DNA of 64,000 nucleotides from Phoebastria nigripes (Eukaryota > Chordata > Aves > Procellariiformes > Diomedeidae). A program made the translations under genes and the position numbers. The stretch's first letter is position 1; each line of letters starts with the position of its first letter. Positions 25,201 to 54,776 of the stretch are shown here, in pieces. The notes under the pieces are model-generated. The model was not told the DNA's origin and made no database searches. It was given only the letters and a program-made list of their open reading frames with translations. The stretch covers positions 3,723,685-3,787,684 of the forward strand of contig JAYKAV010002553.1 in NCBI GenBank assembly GCA_035582835.1. The letters are read 5' to 3'.

Positions 25201-26488
25201 GAGCTTGCTCACCTGGAAGCACACCAGCCCGCAGAGTGCAAGAACACAGCCCTTCATGGGGCGGCTGAGCCAGCCCTTTTGCCAGAAGTAGGCGGCAGGC
25301 AGAATGTAGGCCAAACCCACAACACGGCCCCACATACGGTGCGAATACTCCATGTACCAAATGAACTTGAACTCTGTCAGCGTCATGTCCCGATTCAGGC
25401 TGTTGAAGACAGTAAAACAAAGAACTGCTGAATGTGATGTGTCCTAGTTCCCATGACAAGGGATCACCTTCCTCAGAGAAAGGAAGTGACAGTGAAGGAG
25501 CCATCATCAGACACGCTTCGTGTGCTTTCCCAGTGATGTCAGAAAACATTTCCCTTCCTTGTGTTGCTTAGGGCTCCCAGCCCACCCTCCTTCCACTTTT
25601 GCACACTCACATTTTAAACTCTGGGAACTGCTGGTACTTCTGGAACTCGGCTTCCCACTCCTGCTGCGTTCTCGGGGGTTTCATCTCTTTCACCAGGTGC
25701 CAGTCAACCATAGAAAGGCCCGATTCTGTCAGCCTGGGAGCAGAGACACCAGCGGGCACAACTCACTCCCTGACAGTATGCAGCTCTACTGAGCCAAAAT
25801 GAGAGCTCTTGGCTGCACTAGACAACCCTTAAACTCACAGTTAGAAATAGAATGGAGATCAGGGAGTCTGTGAGTGATCAACAGACCTAAAATTACCAAA
25901 AACGTATGAGAGAAAGTTATTCCCAGTTGGCATCAACACACTGCGGACAGTGTCTCTCTGGTACTCCCAGCCCTACCCCACGATGTCCCCTCGCAACCAG
26001 GGAGGGAAGACATGAGAGGGGCTCTCACAGGTGTACTTGGGGCGGGTCTCAGGCGCGGGAGACAGCTGCGGGCCGCAGGGACAGCCTAAGCGGGTCACGG
26101 GCGGCGGGGACCGGAGGGTGGCGGGGACCGGTGCCTCCACACGGCCTCAACTCTGAACCCCTCCAACGGCCCCAGAGCGGACACGGCCGCGGGGCGCGAA
26201 CCGGTGCCAGCGGGGCGGCAGGTGCCGCGCTCACCTGGTGACGCCGCCCAGCACCACGGCACCGGCCACGGCGCCGCTGCAGGCCAGGAGCCATCGCCCC
26301 ACGGCGGGCGGGGGCGCGGCGGGCTGGGACGCCTGTTGCAGCAGCCGCCGCTGAAGGCACCGCTGCGGAGGGAGAGAGATGGGGCCCAGGCCCGGTGTCG
26401 GCCACCCCCGTCCCTCAGCGGCGGCGCCGCCGCCGCCGCCCCGCGCGGGCAGCAGGAGCCGGACGCCGCCGCGCGCCGCACGCAGCAT
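22214..26488 (-). CDS. COX15: Heme A synthase COX15
   Basis: Polytopic inner-mitochondrial-membrane enzyme that oxidises heme O to heme A for cytochrome c oxidase. Coding exons in transcript order: 26235-26488, 25611-25733, 25213-25399, 24746-24913, 24147-24228, 23664-23818, 22651-22764, 22214-22345. They total 404 residues (human 410). An arginine-rich, acid-poor N-terminus fits a mitochondrial targeting sequence. The histidines expected in this family stand in [26 protein letters not shown] and AATHQSGS. The protein ends ELRRVPK. Exon 1 contains an internal polypyrimidine tract followed by CAG (before 26363), so the first exon may be spliced in some transcripts. It is head-to-head with CUTC across an assembly gap. 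Confidence 0.96.
22628..22642 (-). repeat. Homopolymer T(15) just inside a COX15 intron
   Basis: Fifteen A on the plus strand, hence T on the COX15 sense strand, lie 8 bases after the donor of the 22651-22764 exon, in a longer pyrimidine-rich stretch. Confidence 0.85.
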
Positions 26489-26526
26489 CCCGCGTGACCC
26501 CGGAAGTGGCGCGCGCCGCCGGAAGC

Positions 26527-26949
26527 NNNNNNNNNNNNNNNNNNNNNNNNNNNNNNNNNNNNNNNNNNNNNNNNNNNNNNNNNNNNNNNNNNNNNNNNNN
26601 NNNNNNNNNNNNNNNNNNNNNNNNNNNNNNNNNNNNNNNNNNNNNNNNNNNNNNNNNNNNNNNNNNNNNNNNNNNNNNNNNNNNNNNNNNNNNNNNNNNN
26701 NNNNNNNNNNNNNNNNNNNNNNNNNNNNNNNNNNNNNNNNNNNNNNNNNNNNNNNNNNNNNNNNNNNNNNNNNNNNNNNNNNNNNNNNNNNNNNNNNNNN
26801 NNNNNNNNNNNNNNNNNNNNNNNNNNNNNNNNNNNNNNNNNNNNNNNNNNNNNNNNNNNNNNNNNNNNNNNNNNNNNNNNNNNNNNNNNNNNNNNNNNNN
26901 NNNNNNNNNNNNNNNNNNNNNNNNNNNNNNNNNNNNNNNNNNNNNNNNN
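26527..26949. other. Assembly gap (423 N) over the COX15/CUTC promoter and CUTC exon 1
   Basis: The N run starts 38 bp upstream of the COX15 start codon and ends 26 bp before the second CUTC exon. The shared divergent promoter and CUTC exon 1 must lie here. The flanks are very GC-rich. Confidence 0.95.
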
Positions 26950-26975
26950 GGGCTGACGGCGCCGCTCTCCCCCAG

Positions 26976-29900
26976 GCATGGACGATGGCTTCCTCATGGA
27001 GGTGTGCGTGGACTCGGTGGAGTCCGCCGTCAACGCGGAGCGCGGAGGTAAGGCCTGGGGGGCCTTGGGGAGGGGGCGGCAGCGCGGCGGGCCCCGGCGG
27101 GGCCGGTTCTGACGTGCCTTTCCGCAGGGGCCGGCCGGATCGAGCTGTGCGCGGGCCTCGTGGAAGGAGGGACCACCCCCAGCATGGGTGAGCCTCGCCC
27201 GCCCCCGCCCCGCGGCGGCCCGGGTCCTGCCCCTCCCTCTGAGCCGGCTCCCCCTCCCTGGGGGGGGTCAGCGTGCCCAGCGCGCCCTCCTGAGCGCCTT
27301 CCTCCCCTTTCCCCTCTTCCTGCGTCCCCTTCCCGCCAGCGTGGCTTCCCCCCCCGCCTCCCGCCCTGTGTACCCCTCCCCACTGTCTCGCCTTGCCTCC
27401 CCCGGTGGCTAGAGGTGCCGTAGCCGGGTGCTGAGCTGCCTCTCCCCGCCCAGGACTCCTGCAGGTGGTGAAGCAGTGCGTGAGAGTCCCCGTGTTCGTG
27501 ATGATCCGACCTCGCGGCGGCGATTTCCTCTACTCGGACCGGGAGGTGGAAGTGATGAAAGCTGATATCCGCCTTGCCAAGCTGCATGGGGCCGACGGGC
27601 TGGTGTTCGGGGCCCTCACTGAGGACGGGCGCATTGATACAGAGCTCTGCACAGCGTTGCTGGGTAAGAGTGTCTCCAGTCAGAAAGGCTGTGCTGAGCT
27701 CTGTGCAATATCTGTGCTGTGACTGGGGGCCAGAGTTCAGTGCTGCTCTGTCCGATGCTGTAGAAAGAACTGCAGGGTGCTTTGGTCTGCGTGTCTTGTC
27801 TATGGTCTTGCCGTCTCTCTCCACCTTCTCCAGTTTCATGCATTGTCATACCTGTGAGGCATTAAATAGGTAAGAAGCTTTTGCAGATCAAGGACCGCTG
27901 CCCCAGGCTGTTCACACAGAGTTTGAGGGCACCTGGGACATAGTAGCAGGGTCTAAGAAGGAGAGAGGCTTAAGTGAGCTGTTCTGGGGACATCAGAGTA
28001 TTAAACTATTGGATTCTCCCCCTTTTTCATTTTCTTTGCCCTTTGTTCTTTTCCTTACATACCTGCTACAGGTGTCTAGGATATGTCTCTCCTGGACTTT
28101 GGCCTTGTGGGTAGCTGGCAACTCATGTTCATTTTTTCCTTTAACACATCCAGTGAGAAAAGATAATGAGAGAGAGGTGGAAACGTATGAAAGGTTACTG
28201 AAGCTGCAGTGGGAAATTGTTAGTCCAGACCCCTAACACATAGAGAGAAAGAGAATTTGCTTCCACATCTTTTCTGTGAGCTACAGCCAAAGCTAAAGAG
28301 GGCTGAGCCTTTCTCTGGTGATGTGGTGCTGAGGTTCTCGTATGAAGGTGAATCTTTTGCTGCACTCCCTACAGCACAGAGGGGTCTTGCCAGGATTTGT
28401 CTCCACTAGAGCAATGAGGTGCTCTGCTGGAACCAGTATTTCCAGGGCAGGAGGCAGTTGGACTTCTTTTCATAGAAATAAGTTACCTTTGCCCAGTAAA
28501 TAGGGCCCCACTGGTGAAGTTTGCTGTGGTCTGAGATAGAGCAGAAATTATAGGTAGTGAAAATCGCAAAAATCAACTTTCCTGCTTCCAAAGAGCACTG
28601 GTCTTGTCCCTTCCCCAGGTAGATGAGACAACTTTCCCGCTTCCTTCCTGCAGAGAAAGACATCTCTGGTGGGAACGAGGGTTCTGCATGATCCAGATGA
28701 GATGGGGGATTTTCATGTTACTCATAAAAACAAAGGTTTGTTGCTTCCTTAGAGGGCAGAAGAACTCTTCCCCACCAAAGAGCCTGGCCAAAGAGGAGCC
28801 CCTGTGGTGTTTCCAGCAAGTACCAGGAGTCTTCTGCGCTACCCAGGAATGGCCTGAGAAGCCTTTGCCCTCTTTGATCTCATGTGCTTTTCTGGTTCTA
28901 GCACAAGGGACTCTCTGTGCCAGCCTTGACTGACCATATGTCTTCTTATTGCAGCTGTGTGCCGTCCCCTGCCAGTCACATTTCACCGAGGTGAGTCACC
29001 TGGGACAGTGGTCCTGGCAGGGACCCCGCTGTCAGGGGAAGGTGGGGCTGGGAGGGAGCTGAGCTTAATGTGCTTTGGTCGTTCTTTGGAGGGGGGAAAG
29101 CTCTGTGTGCTGTACAAGAGCAGGCTGTGGCTGGGCCCCACCCCCAGGAGGGGAAAGGTCCAGGGAGGTCCAGGCTTGGGGGATGTGTCACTGCCCTGTG
29201 TGGAGAGGAGGTGTCTGAGGAGCTGAGCACAGTGGCCCTGCCACTGCTGCAAGGGGGACATTATAGTCAGGAGCTGTGGCTCCCCATGGGGGTGGCCAGC
29301 TGTGAGAAGGATCCTTCCTATTGTTGGCTCCTGGGCTCCTGAGCTGGCTGGGGCATAGTGCTTGAGCATGATGAGCTGAGTGTTGGTGATTTCTGAGCTG
29401 TTGTGTTGGTCTCTCAGCCTTTGACATGGTGCACGACCCTCTGGTGGCATTGGAGACCTTGATTTCGCTGGGGTTTGAGCGGGTGTTGACGAGTGGCTGT
29501 GACAGCTCAGCGCTGGAAGGATTGTCCTTAATTAAGAGACTTGCGGAACAGGTAAGTGTTTCCTGTGCTCCTCTGGGTTACCGTGGCTGCTTCCTGGGTA
29601 TTGCCTGGAGGTAGCTCCTTTACAGTAGCCCCCATTTCTGTAAGGGAACTTCTGTCAAGGAGCACTTGCCCTTCTTGTCTGGCTTGGCCTTAATCTATTT
29701 TCCCAAGTCCATGTGGGCTGGAGCCCGAAGTGTCCCACAGCAAAGACTTGTTGGGTTGTTCTTGCTCGCAGACTGGGAGGAGGGTGGTAAGAGTTGGTTT
29801 CAGCAGCTGATGTGATTAGCCCATGTAAACAGCAAAGTGAGGTCCCTGCTGGGGTCTCACCGTTGCTGTTAGGAAAATACAACAGTCGTACCTGAGAGGT

Positions 29901-31371
29901 AGCCAGGTGGGATGGAGAGGTAGGAGGAAATGATGACAAGTTGCCTTAGCTGTAACTGCAAATTCTTTTCCACTTTTCCTTGTAAAACATGAATAGTACA
30001 AAAAAGATGGGTGATAGTGCACGAATCATAAGCCATGGTGACATCCATGAGCTTATGGAAGGTGCTGCATGTAAGGTTTCTTTGCTGCCCCACAAATGCA
30101 CGTGCGGATTTAGTGCTGAGCAATATCACTAACATGTTATTCTTCTTTCAGGCAAAGGGCAGAATTGTGGTGGTGCCAGGTAATGGTTTTTTGTCATCTG
30201 TAACCGGTCCTGTAGTCCCTAGCCCCTGTTCCTAGCCTCTTGCCCTGGCACGCACTGTCTGATCTGGCTTTCTGAGCCAGGTCCCCAGGTGGAGGAGCTC
30301 CTGCCCTGGTGCAAGTAAAGGCCATGCAGCCAGCTGGGGATGGCAGAGCCCTGCAGCTGCTGTGCACTGGAGGATTTGGGGACAACTCTAGATCTGTGGG
30401 AGAACACGAGCCAAGGCTTCTCCTGTCTCTTTCCACCTGCCTGGGTCTCTGTTGTCCCAAGGGCTGTCTTTTCCCTTCAGTGTAGATGGCGCTTGTCCAG
30501 GTCCCCATGTCAGGTCTGGGACAGTGCCATCTGCACTGTGTGTGACACCGGGATTCTTCCCGCCAGGGGGTGGCATCACAGAGCGCAACCTGCAGAGGAT
30601 TCTGGAAGGCTCCGCTGCTTCTGAGTTTCACTGCTCTGCTCGCTCAGCCCGGGACTCAGGGATGAAGTTTAGGTAACTGATTATTTATTTTTATTTTTTA
30701 GCAAAACTGTACAAGGGAAAAGCTGGATTAATATGAACATGAGTTTGTAGAACAGGCATAAATTTCAAACAGCTTCCTGGGTGCTTATTGTCCTCTTGTG
30801 GTTGGGATCATGATGCCTGGCTCTGTATTCTACAGTGTATGAATCCAGCAGTGCTCATCATCTGGACACGAGCTCCATGGAGAACTGGATCCTTGGGACA
30901 TTTCTTTGGCTACTGCTGCTCTAGGGCTTGTGAGTGCACTTGTGTGGCACTCAGGAAGGCAGGTTCTGGTGTAGTTGCCTTAGACCTTTAACACCAGCAT
31001 GTAGGATTTGGGAGGCCAGTGGGATGTACCTCTGAGGAATGGCTTACATTTGTCCACAGGTCTGCACTGGCTTTCTGTTGATGCTGTTGTTTCTTGCCTT
31101 TGGATTATTATTCTTTCTATTACTGTCTGATCTTTGGTTTGGGTGGCACCGGCGGGTTCTTTGGCCACTCCTGAGACTAGGGGAGATAGTGGGTTTTTTT
31201 TTAGTGTGTCTTACTCATCTGTATCACCTGCAGATAGTAACCAGTGGTTTTCCTGACAGGAATCCGAACGTTGCCATGGGAGCGTCCTTCTCTGCCCCTG
31301 AATACTCCATAAAGGTGGCAGATGTGGCCAAAGTGAGGACCCTGAATGCGATTGCAAAGAACATTCTGTAG
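26976..31371 (+). CDS. CUTC: CutC-family copper homeostasis protein (exon 1 in gap)
   Basis: TIM-barrel protein of the CutC family; human CUTC binds copper(I), but its cellular role is unsettled. Coding exons seen: 26976-27047, 27128-27187, 27454-27663, 28955-28990, 29418-29551, 30152-30179, 30567-30672, 31260-31371. All are in frame and give 251 residues from the ATG at 26978. Human has 273, so about 22 N-terminal residues, including the true start, are probably encoded in the gap. The two cysteines reported as copper ligands in human CUTC are kept in MEVCVDS and RIELCAG. Other conserved segments are VFVMIRPRGGDFLYSD, PVTFHRAFDM and LTSGCDSSALEG. It is divergent from COX15. Confidence 0.95.
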
Positions 31372-31558
31372 TGGAAGGCACCATGCTGGGACAAGAGCAC
31401 TGAGACTCCAGGGTCTTCCCTGCCACATGGACAGATGGGTACCGCTTCCGTCCTCAGGCTGCAGAGGATGTGAACTAGGTGATGAAGCCTGACATCTCTT
31501 CCCTTGGCTTCCCCTGAATGACCCGTCCCTGGCCTGGAAACTTATGTTGGCCATTTTA

Positions 31559-31564
31559 AATAAA
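31559..31564 (+). terminator. CUTC: CUTC polyadenylation signal (proximal)
   Basis: AATAAA lies 188 bp after the CUTC stop codon. Confidence 0.65.
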
Positions 31565-31672
31565 AGGACTCATTCCCAGATGTTGCGGCAACAAGCTGTT
31601 CGGCAGTATTTGGGAGGAAGGGAGCTGAGCAGGTAGGGGGACTGAATTGTGTAGCACTGCATGTGATTGTCA

Positions 31673-31678
31673 AATAAA
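31673..31678 (+). terminator. CUTC: CUTC polyadenylation signal (distal)
   Basis: A second AATAAA lies 302 bp after the stop, followed by a T-rich stretch. It could be an alternative 3' end. Confidence 0.5.
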
Positions 31679-32943
31679 CACTGCAGCTGCCCCCCTCTTG
31701 CTGTGCTTTTTTAAAATTTATCTGTATTTTACAGGTAAGACTGTGGTCTGTGTTTCATAGCCTGAATTAATCAGGCCCCTACTGCACCAGAGGAGAATAC
31801 AATCACATCTAGAATGCTGGAGAGGGAAACATTATAGCCACAGCTGGAAAACAAGGCCTGCTGTGGTCAGCCAGTGGGATAGCTGGGGATTAGCAATGCA
31901 GCAGCTGCTAGGTAGAGAGAAGCGCATTGATATGTAGAGGTGATGAACACATTAAGTTCTAATGGGAAGGAGCTTCTAACTACCTGACTGATTAGGTAAG
32001 GTAGTTGTGAGGCATCCTGGGCTGTGGGCTGTGAGTGCTTGAGGTGGGGTGGGCGTATGATGAGACTCCTTGGGAGGACAAGGTGCTTTTTCTCAGGGAA
32101 TTTCCAGGTCCTTTTCCCAACATGAAGTACAAACTGCTTGTTCTCCAGACAGTGCTCTGGGGAACATGCCTGTTGGGTTATTGCTGCCTAGTCAGAATTG
32201 AAGCCTTAGACTCATTTCAGTTACCCTGCAAAATACCCAATGAAAGATCTGAATGGTGTCACAGTGGTCCGTTAAAAGAGTAGAGACCCAGAGATAAAGC
32301 AACTTTATTCTTGCTGCCTGGTCTTCTCTAAAAGATCCACAAATCTGAAGAGAATCCCCCTGACAGCAGACATAGTGGACCTTCTTAGGAAGCAAAAAAA
32401 CAGGGTTCAGATTTGTCTGCCCATCTTGGCAATAGCATACAGCCTGTGACGATGTATGGGAAAATGTAATATTTGACAAGGTGGCAGCACCTTTTGTCAC
32501 CTTAAACAGAATCAGCTCATTGAAAACCTATAACCAAGGCTAACTATGTATCTTCAGCTCAAAGGGTACATCCGGCTTTTCACATGGATCCATCAGAGGT
32601 ATTATTGTCTCCCAAAACACACCTCGAGAACATACGTGGTAGTTCTCAACATAGGAGCTGGGAACGGTGTGGCTGCTTAGTGCTGGTGTCAGAGCCTGCT
32701 TCAGCTCTGACAGATGTGCAGGCAGTAGGAAGGATCCAAACTCAGAAGAAATGATAGAATTTGTGGTTATAGTCAATATAGTTCAGAATACCTGATTTAA
32801 GAGTTCATGGCTTATGTTGTGAGATTTCATGAGTCATGGTGATGATTAAGATACCGGTAGCTCAATTAACATGAATATTCTGCTGACACAGCCCCCCAGT
32901 ATCATAAACACAGAGTTTGGTTCTTTCCTTTTGTGCAAAGTTT

Positions 32944-32964
32944 AAAAAAAAAAAAAAAAAAAAA
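32944..32964 (+). repeat. Poly-A tract (21 nt)
   Basis: An uninterrupted run of 21 A in the CUTC-ABCC2 intergenic region. It could be the tail of an old retroposed sequence, but I do not recognise the flank and see no target-site duplication. Confidence 0.7.
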
Positions 32965-33793
32965 GGCTTTTGAACTCATGTGGGGTTACAGCATAACAAA
33001 GGAGAGAAACAAACCCTTCAGAAACAGAGATGAGCAGTGAGGTCTGGACTAATTTGTAGATTGCCTTGCAGAAGCCTCTGTCCTGGACCAGACCCTGTGT
33101 GAGACAGGCATGAAGCAATGCCTAATTTTGAAAACTTAAGTTATAAGATGGTGGACAACAGGTGGGTAAAGGCAGGGGAGCACAGGGAAACGATGTGGAA
33201 TTGTTGGCCAAAGAGGTCTTACCACTTTGATTAGCTTAGTCCCAGTGAACATTTTCTGGGTATTGTAGTGAAGGAAGCTATGGAAGGAGCTGAAGGACAG
33301 TGAGGTGGCTTTGTGGGTTTTCAGGAGGAGCATGGAGCATGTCCCAGGTATGAGGGTAGAGAAAGTGGGGGTGTGCTTGCTTTGAACATTAAAGATAGCT
33401 GGCATCCTGTGCTGAGCACAGCACTTCAACTCTGAAGTGGTCTCTTGACTAAAGATGGGGTGAGGATGGGCTGTGACACGTACTGAAAACCGAGACAAGC
33501 GATGGGACAGAGCATTAAATAGGAAGGTGTCAGGAGCAAGTAGNCCCCTTGGCAGCAGTGCTCCAGGTGGGTATGAGCAAGTCCAGAGGACACCTGTGTC
33601 AGCGAGCAGAAAGAAAAATCACGTCAGCACCCTGGATGGAGAAGGGCTGAGGGAGTGACTGCTCCATTCACTTATTTCTTATCCATTGCATCAGATTGCT
33701 GCTCTCATCAGCAGTGTATTGGTTCCGACCTGGAGGACCTAGCACTAGGGGTGGCTTTATTTACAAAAACAAGTGGATTTAATCAGACAAGCC

Positions 33794-33806
33794 AATAATA
33801 ATTAAC
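33794..33806 (-). promoter_or_regulatory. Partial HNF1-like motif upstream of ABCC2
   Basis: The minus strand reads GTTAATTATTATT, matching 11 of 13 positions of the HNF1 consensus GTTAATNATTAAC. It is about 1.1 kb upstream of the ABCC2 start codon. Function is inferred and uncertain. Confidence 0.35.
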
Positions 33807-34717
33807 CAGTGAGTNGGACATTGAACCTTTCTCTGGTGTTGATGGTAAGGGGGTTGTTCCTGAGCAATTACTCATTGTATCACCCTTGACTTCTGAGCTA
33901 CCTACTAACTCCATGAACAATGACACAGCAGAATCCTTGCAGCCACCCTACCGTCCCCTTTTACTTACCCCCCAAGAGCATGCATGATAATGCAAATTCA
34001 GTTCCAGCCATGGAGTAGCACCATCCCCACCTGCCCCCACACCTCCACCTTTCTAAGCAGTGGGGTGATGATTTAATGGCAGTCACCCTCCTCGGGAATG
34101 GTCTTCTGGCTGTCTCAGATGTTGGGAGTTGTCCTAGATTGAAGATTCAAAGTCTCTTTTGGGTTTTGTGGTCAGCCAGCTGCCGTAACATGCAGACAAC
34201 ACAGAGATGTGGGAAAGGGAGAAGCAAAAGGAAGAGCTGGGAAAGTCACCAGGCTCTGCAGGCCAAAAGAAGTTGGTAAAAGCAACCCAGATCCCGGGGA
34301 CTCAGAAAGACCACTGCAGCATGCGGTCAGCTCAGCTGCCAGATGCTGCAAGTTCCCAGGCCTGGAGCACTGCTGCTGTCGTGCTGGGTGGCACAGAAGA
34401 AAAAGGGTACTGTCGTCTTTGGCTCCTGAGGGAGCAGCCTTTGCTGGACTTTTTGGCAGCATTCAGCAGGCTTGTTCTGCAGGAGAGGTCTGTTGCACCA
34501 AAGTAGTGTCTTTAGTGGTCCATATGAGCTTGTCTCTGTTGGTGTGCACTGATGAAGGCTGTGGTTTCTGAGCAACAGCTGTGGTGTCCTGCAGTGACTC
34601 TGTGACAGTGGCTTCCCTGCATCTCCCCTTTGATCTTTCTTGGGTCTTCCTCTCCTCCCTTCCCCAGTGCCCATGCAGTTTCCAAAGCCCTTTTGGTCAC
34701 TGCTTTGGTCTGTGGTG

Positions 34718-34726
34718 TTGTGCAAT
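34718..34726 (+). promoter_or_regulatory. C/EBP-like motif in the ABCC2 promoter
   Basis: TTGTGCAAT resembles the C/EBP palindrome ATTGCGCAAT. It sits 9 bp from the HNF1-like site and 154 bp before the ABCC2 ATG, a plausible arrangement for a liver promoter. Binding is inferred. Confidence 0.45.
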
Positions 34727-34734
34727 AGCACCAA

Positions 34735-34747
34735 GTTAACAATTAAC
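34735..34747 (+). promoter_or_regulatory. HNF1-like site in the ABCC2 proximal promoter
   Basis: GTTAACAATTAAC matches the palindromic HNF1 consensus GTTAATNATTAAC at 12 of 13 positions, counting N as matched. It lies 133 bp upstream of the start codon. ABCC2 is expressed in liver, kidney and intestine, tissues in which HNF1 acts, so it is a good candidate control site. Confidence 0.6.
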
Positions 34748-34879
34748 TGCGTGTCATCAGGGATTTTGTCCCAACTGTACTTGAGGGTGTGTGGTGAATT
34801 TTGTCCCAAGCATCCACCCAGCAGTCTCACAGCCAGGCAGAGCGAGGAGAAGTAGCTGCCGTCTCTTCTCCCCTGAGCC

Positions 34880-52465
<17,586 letters not shown>

Positions 52466-53112
52466 GTGGAGCAGAGCAGCGTGTGTGTGTGGGTGTGCAC
52501 GGCTCCCTCCCACTGGCACTCACCAAGCAGGCACCGCTGTCTCCCTGCAGCCGGGCTGCCCCGGAATTTGTCTCTCTGCAGCTGGGAAGCGGAGAGGGTG
52601 ACTTCTCTGGCTGTCAGGGAGAGAGGATCTGGACTTCAGTGAGCTGTTAACCTTGCTACCACACCCTGCCTGCTGCTGTGCACACGAGGGTCTGGAGCTG
52701 CGTAATTTATTCCAGTATAGACAGGAACATTTATCTGTCAGGCAGGGAGACCATGGCCCCCTGGGGCTCTTTTAGTTTTTGTACTTCACCATGCCAGGGA
52801 AACCTAGCTGAGAGATACTGTAGCACTATGGAATGAAATTTAGTTTAATCTAAGACTGAATGTTATAATTTATTTACTTTTTGTAACTGTTTCTAGCCTT
52901 CCAACTAAAAGTTTGACTTCAAGGCATGCTAAGTAAGCCTCAGTTTACCTTTAAACTGGGCTAGTGTTTGGGGGAAGCTGGTAACACAGGTTATGCAGAC
53001 ACACATGGGTGGGGAGTCCAAACTGAGTAGCATAGCTATATCCAGGCATGAACACTACTCTGGCAGTGGAGGTGGAGAAGCCAGGGCCTGCCTGCCTTCC
53101 CTTTGTAGTGCA

Positions 53113-53118
53113 AATAAA
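53113..53118 (+). terminator. ABCC2: ABCC2 polyadenylation signal
   Basis: AATAAA lies about 650 bp after the ABCC2 stop codon, with no other canonical hexamer noticed in between. Confidence 0.55.
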
Positions 53119-53730
53119 TGAGGTGGTCCCTGGCGCTATTGTAACCACTAGTGGGGCGGATTAAGGCTGTGGCTCCAGACTACAAACCTGATTGTGGTGG
53201 AGACAAGCTGGAGAGGTGCAGGCACCCATGCATGCTACACTGAACGTGCACACATGTAACACACAAAACATGGTGGTTACTGGTGACAAACTCTTGACCC
53301 TTCTTTTTCTTGGGCATGAAAGCCAGGAGCTGGAGCACTGACAGCGGCTGCTGGCATGCCCATGTGTATGCTGCTGCTGCCTACCCACTTACAGCAGAGC
53401 AAACCGCTTCACCCCGGCTGGTGGCAGGAGGGACACAAGCCACCTGCAGCCCCAGCTGAGTCATGTAACACACATTGGGGAGGAGAGGGCAGTGCCATCA
53501 CTTCATCTTAATGAAGAACTTTCCTGTGAGGGTTTCCTAGTGCCTGAGCTGCAGCTGGCACAAACACCAAGGCAGAAGCATCCTGGACCCCACCAAAAGG
53601 TAAATGTTCTTCCTGGCCCTGCAGGGTCTGCATGGTCTGTGGGCTTTGTTCCGCAGCCCAGCACTGGCCAGACACAACTCCCAGCTCTCCTGACACTTGC
53701 ACAGGCACCTCCTCTACACAAGGGCAAATC

Positions 53731-53736
53731 TTTATT
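53731..53736 (-). terminator. DNMBP: DNMBP polyadenylation signal
   Basis: TTTATT on the plus strand is AATAAA on the minus strand, about 1.04 kb past the DNMBP stop codon. The ABCC2 and DNMBP 3' ends are therefore roughly 0.6 kb apart and convergent. Confidence 0.6.
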
Positions 53737-54776
53737 TACAGAGCAGCAGTACAGGGGATACAAATATTGTCCCAAGAGAAGGGAGCTTCCCTCCTTCAGG
53801 ACACAGCAGCAGCTGTGTAAGACACATCACCCTGGCAAAGGGCATCACATCCCTCCCAGGACCTTGCCCTCCTAGAACATCAGCACCATCTCCAGTGCCC
53901 TGCAGGAAAGCGCAGGTGAGGCAATTCTGGTCAGAGCCCCCAAAAAATCAGGCTGGAGGACAGCCTGTGCCTTGCCTTCTGCCCTGCCCTAGCCCAGAGC
54001 AGCCAGGTGGGCTTGTCAGCACAAAGACGGGTCTTGGGTACTGGAGATACTGCGCTGAGAAGGGAAGATGGCATTCTGGGCCTCTGGCTCACCTGGAAGA
54101 TAAGAACCCGATGGCTGCTGCTAGCAGCAGAGCTTGGAGAGGCCCGAGCCCCTGGGAGACCAAGCACGGTGATGAAGCACCTGCTGGGGGCTCTGCTGTG
54201 GGGGCTTTCAGAGGCTGGACCCATCCCAGCCCTGGAGCACAACTACTCCCAGCGAGTTCAGAGCTGCTTCCCCAGGCAGTATGTAGATGTCCCACCCTGA
54301 GGTCCTGCACAGGCAGGCGAGACCAGGCTCCTCCTGCTGCTGCTGAGAAGGCACAGGGAGAACTTCACAGAGCCCGGGTTGCTTTTAACACTACTTGGCT
54401 AAAGACAGACTCCAGAAACTCAGCATTAGCCTTCCACAATTTAAACCCACAGCAGCTCCTCAGCCTTGGTCAAGCCTTACCCTCCTGGGCCATGGCCCCA
54501 AGCTTTGCTCCCCAGCTCCTGGCTGGACACAGGAGGCTCAAACAGCACAGGTGAACTCATGCCTGCCCTTGCACAAGCTGCCTGTTCCTGCCTGTCCTGC
54601 CAGCCCACCTGTCCTCCCAATGGCAGCCAACATGGTGGGGCCCAGGAGCGCTGCATGGCTGCGAGGAACGTAGCCTCAGGGCGAGCAGTGGGGGCTGCAG
54701 GGCTGGCCAGCCTCCCCGAGGCCCCTGGCAGTCCTCGCAGGAACAAGGCACGGGGTGCAGGCTCCTGCCTGCCACC

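Larger units (their letters stand above)
31700..34717. other. CUTC-ABCC2 intergenic region
   Basis: Three kilobases of lower GC content with only short open frames, none recognised. It contains a 21-nt A tract, two single Ns and one HNF1-like half-palindrome. It probably carries the distal regulatory sequence of ABCC2. Confidence 0.55.

Noticed and set aside
26379..27191. Open frames of over 200 codons across the second gap
   Set aside because: Mostly N, so not evidence of coding. The real CUTC exon 2 is in another frame.
52480..52500. GT-rich stretch after the ABCC2 stop
   Set aside because: Too short and interrupted to call a microsatellite.
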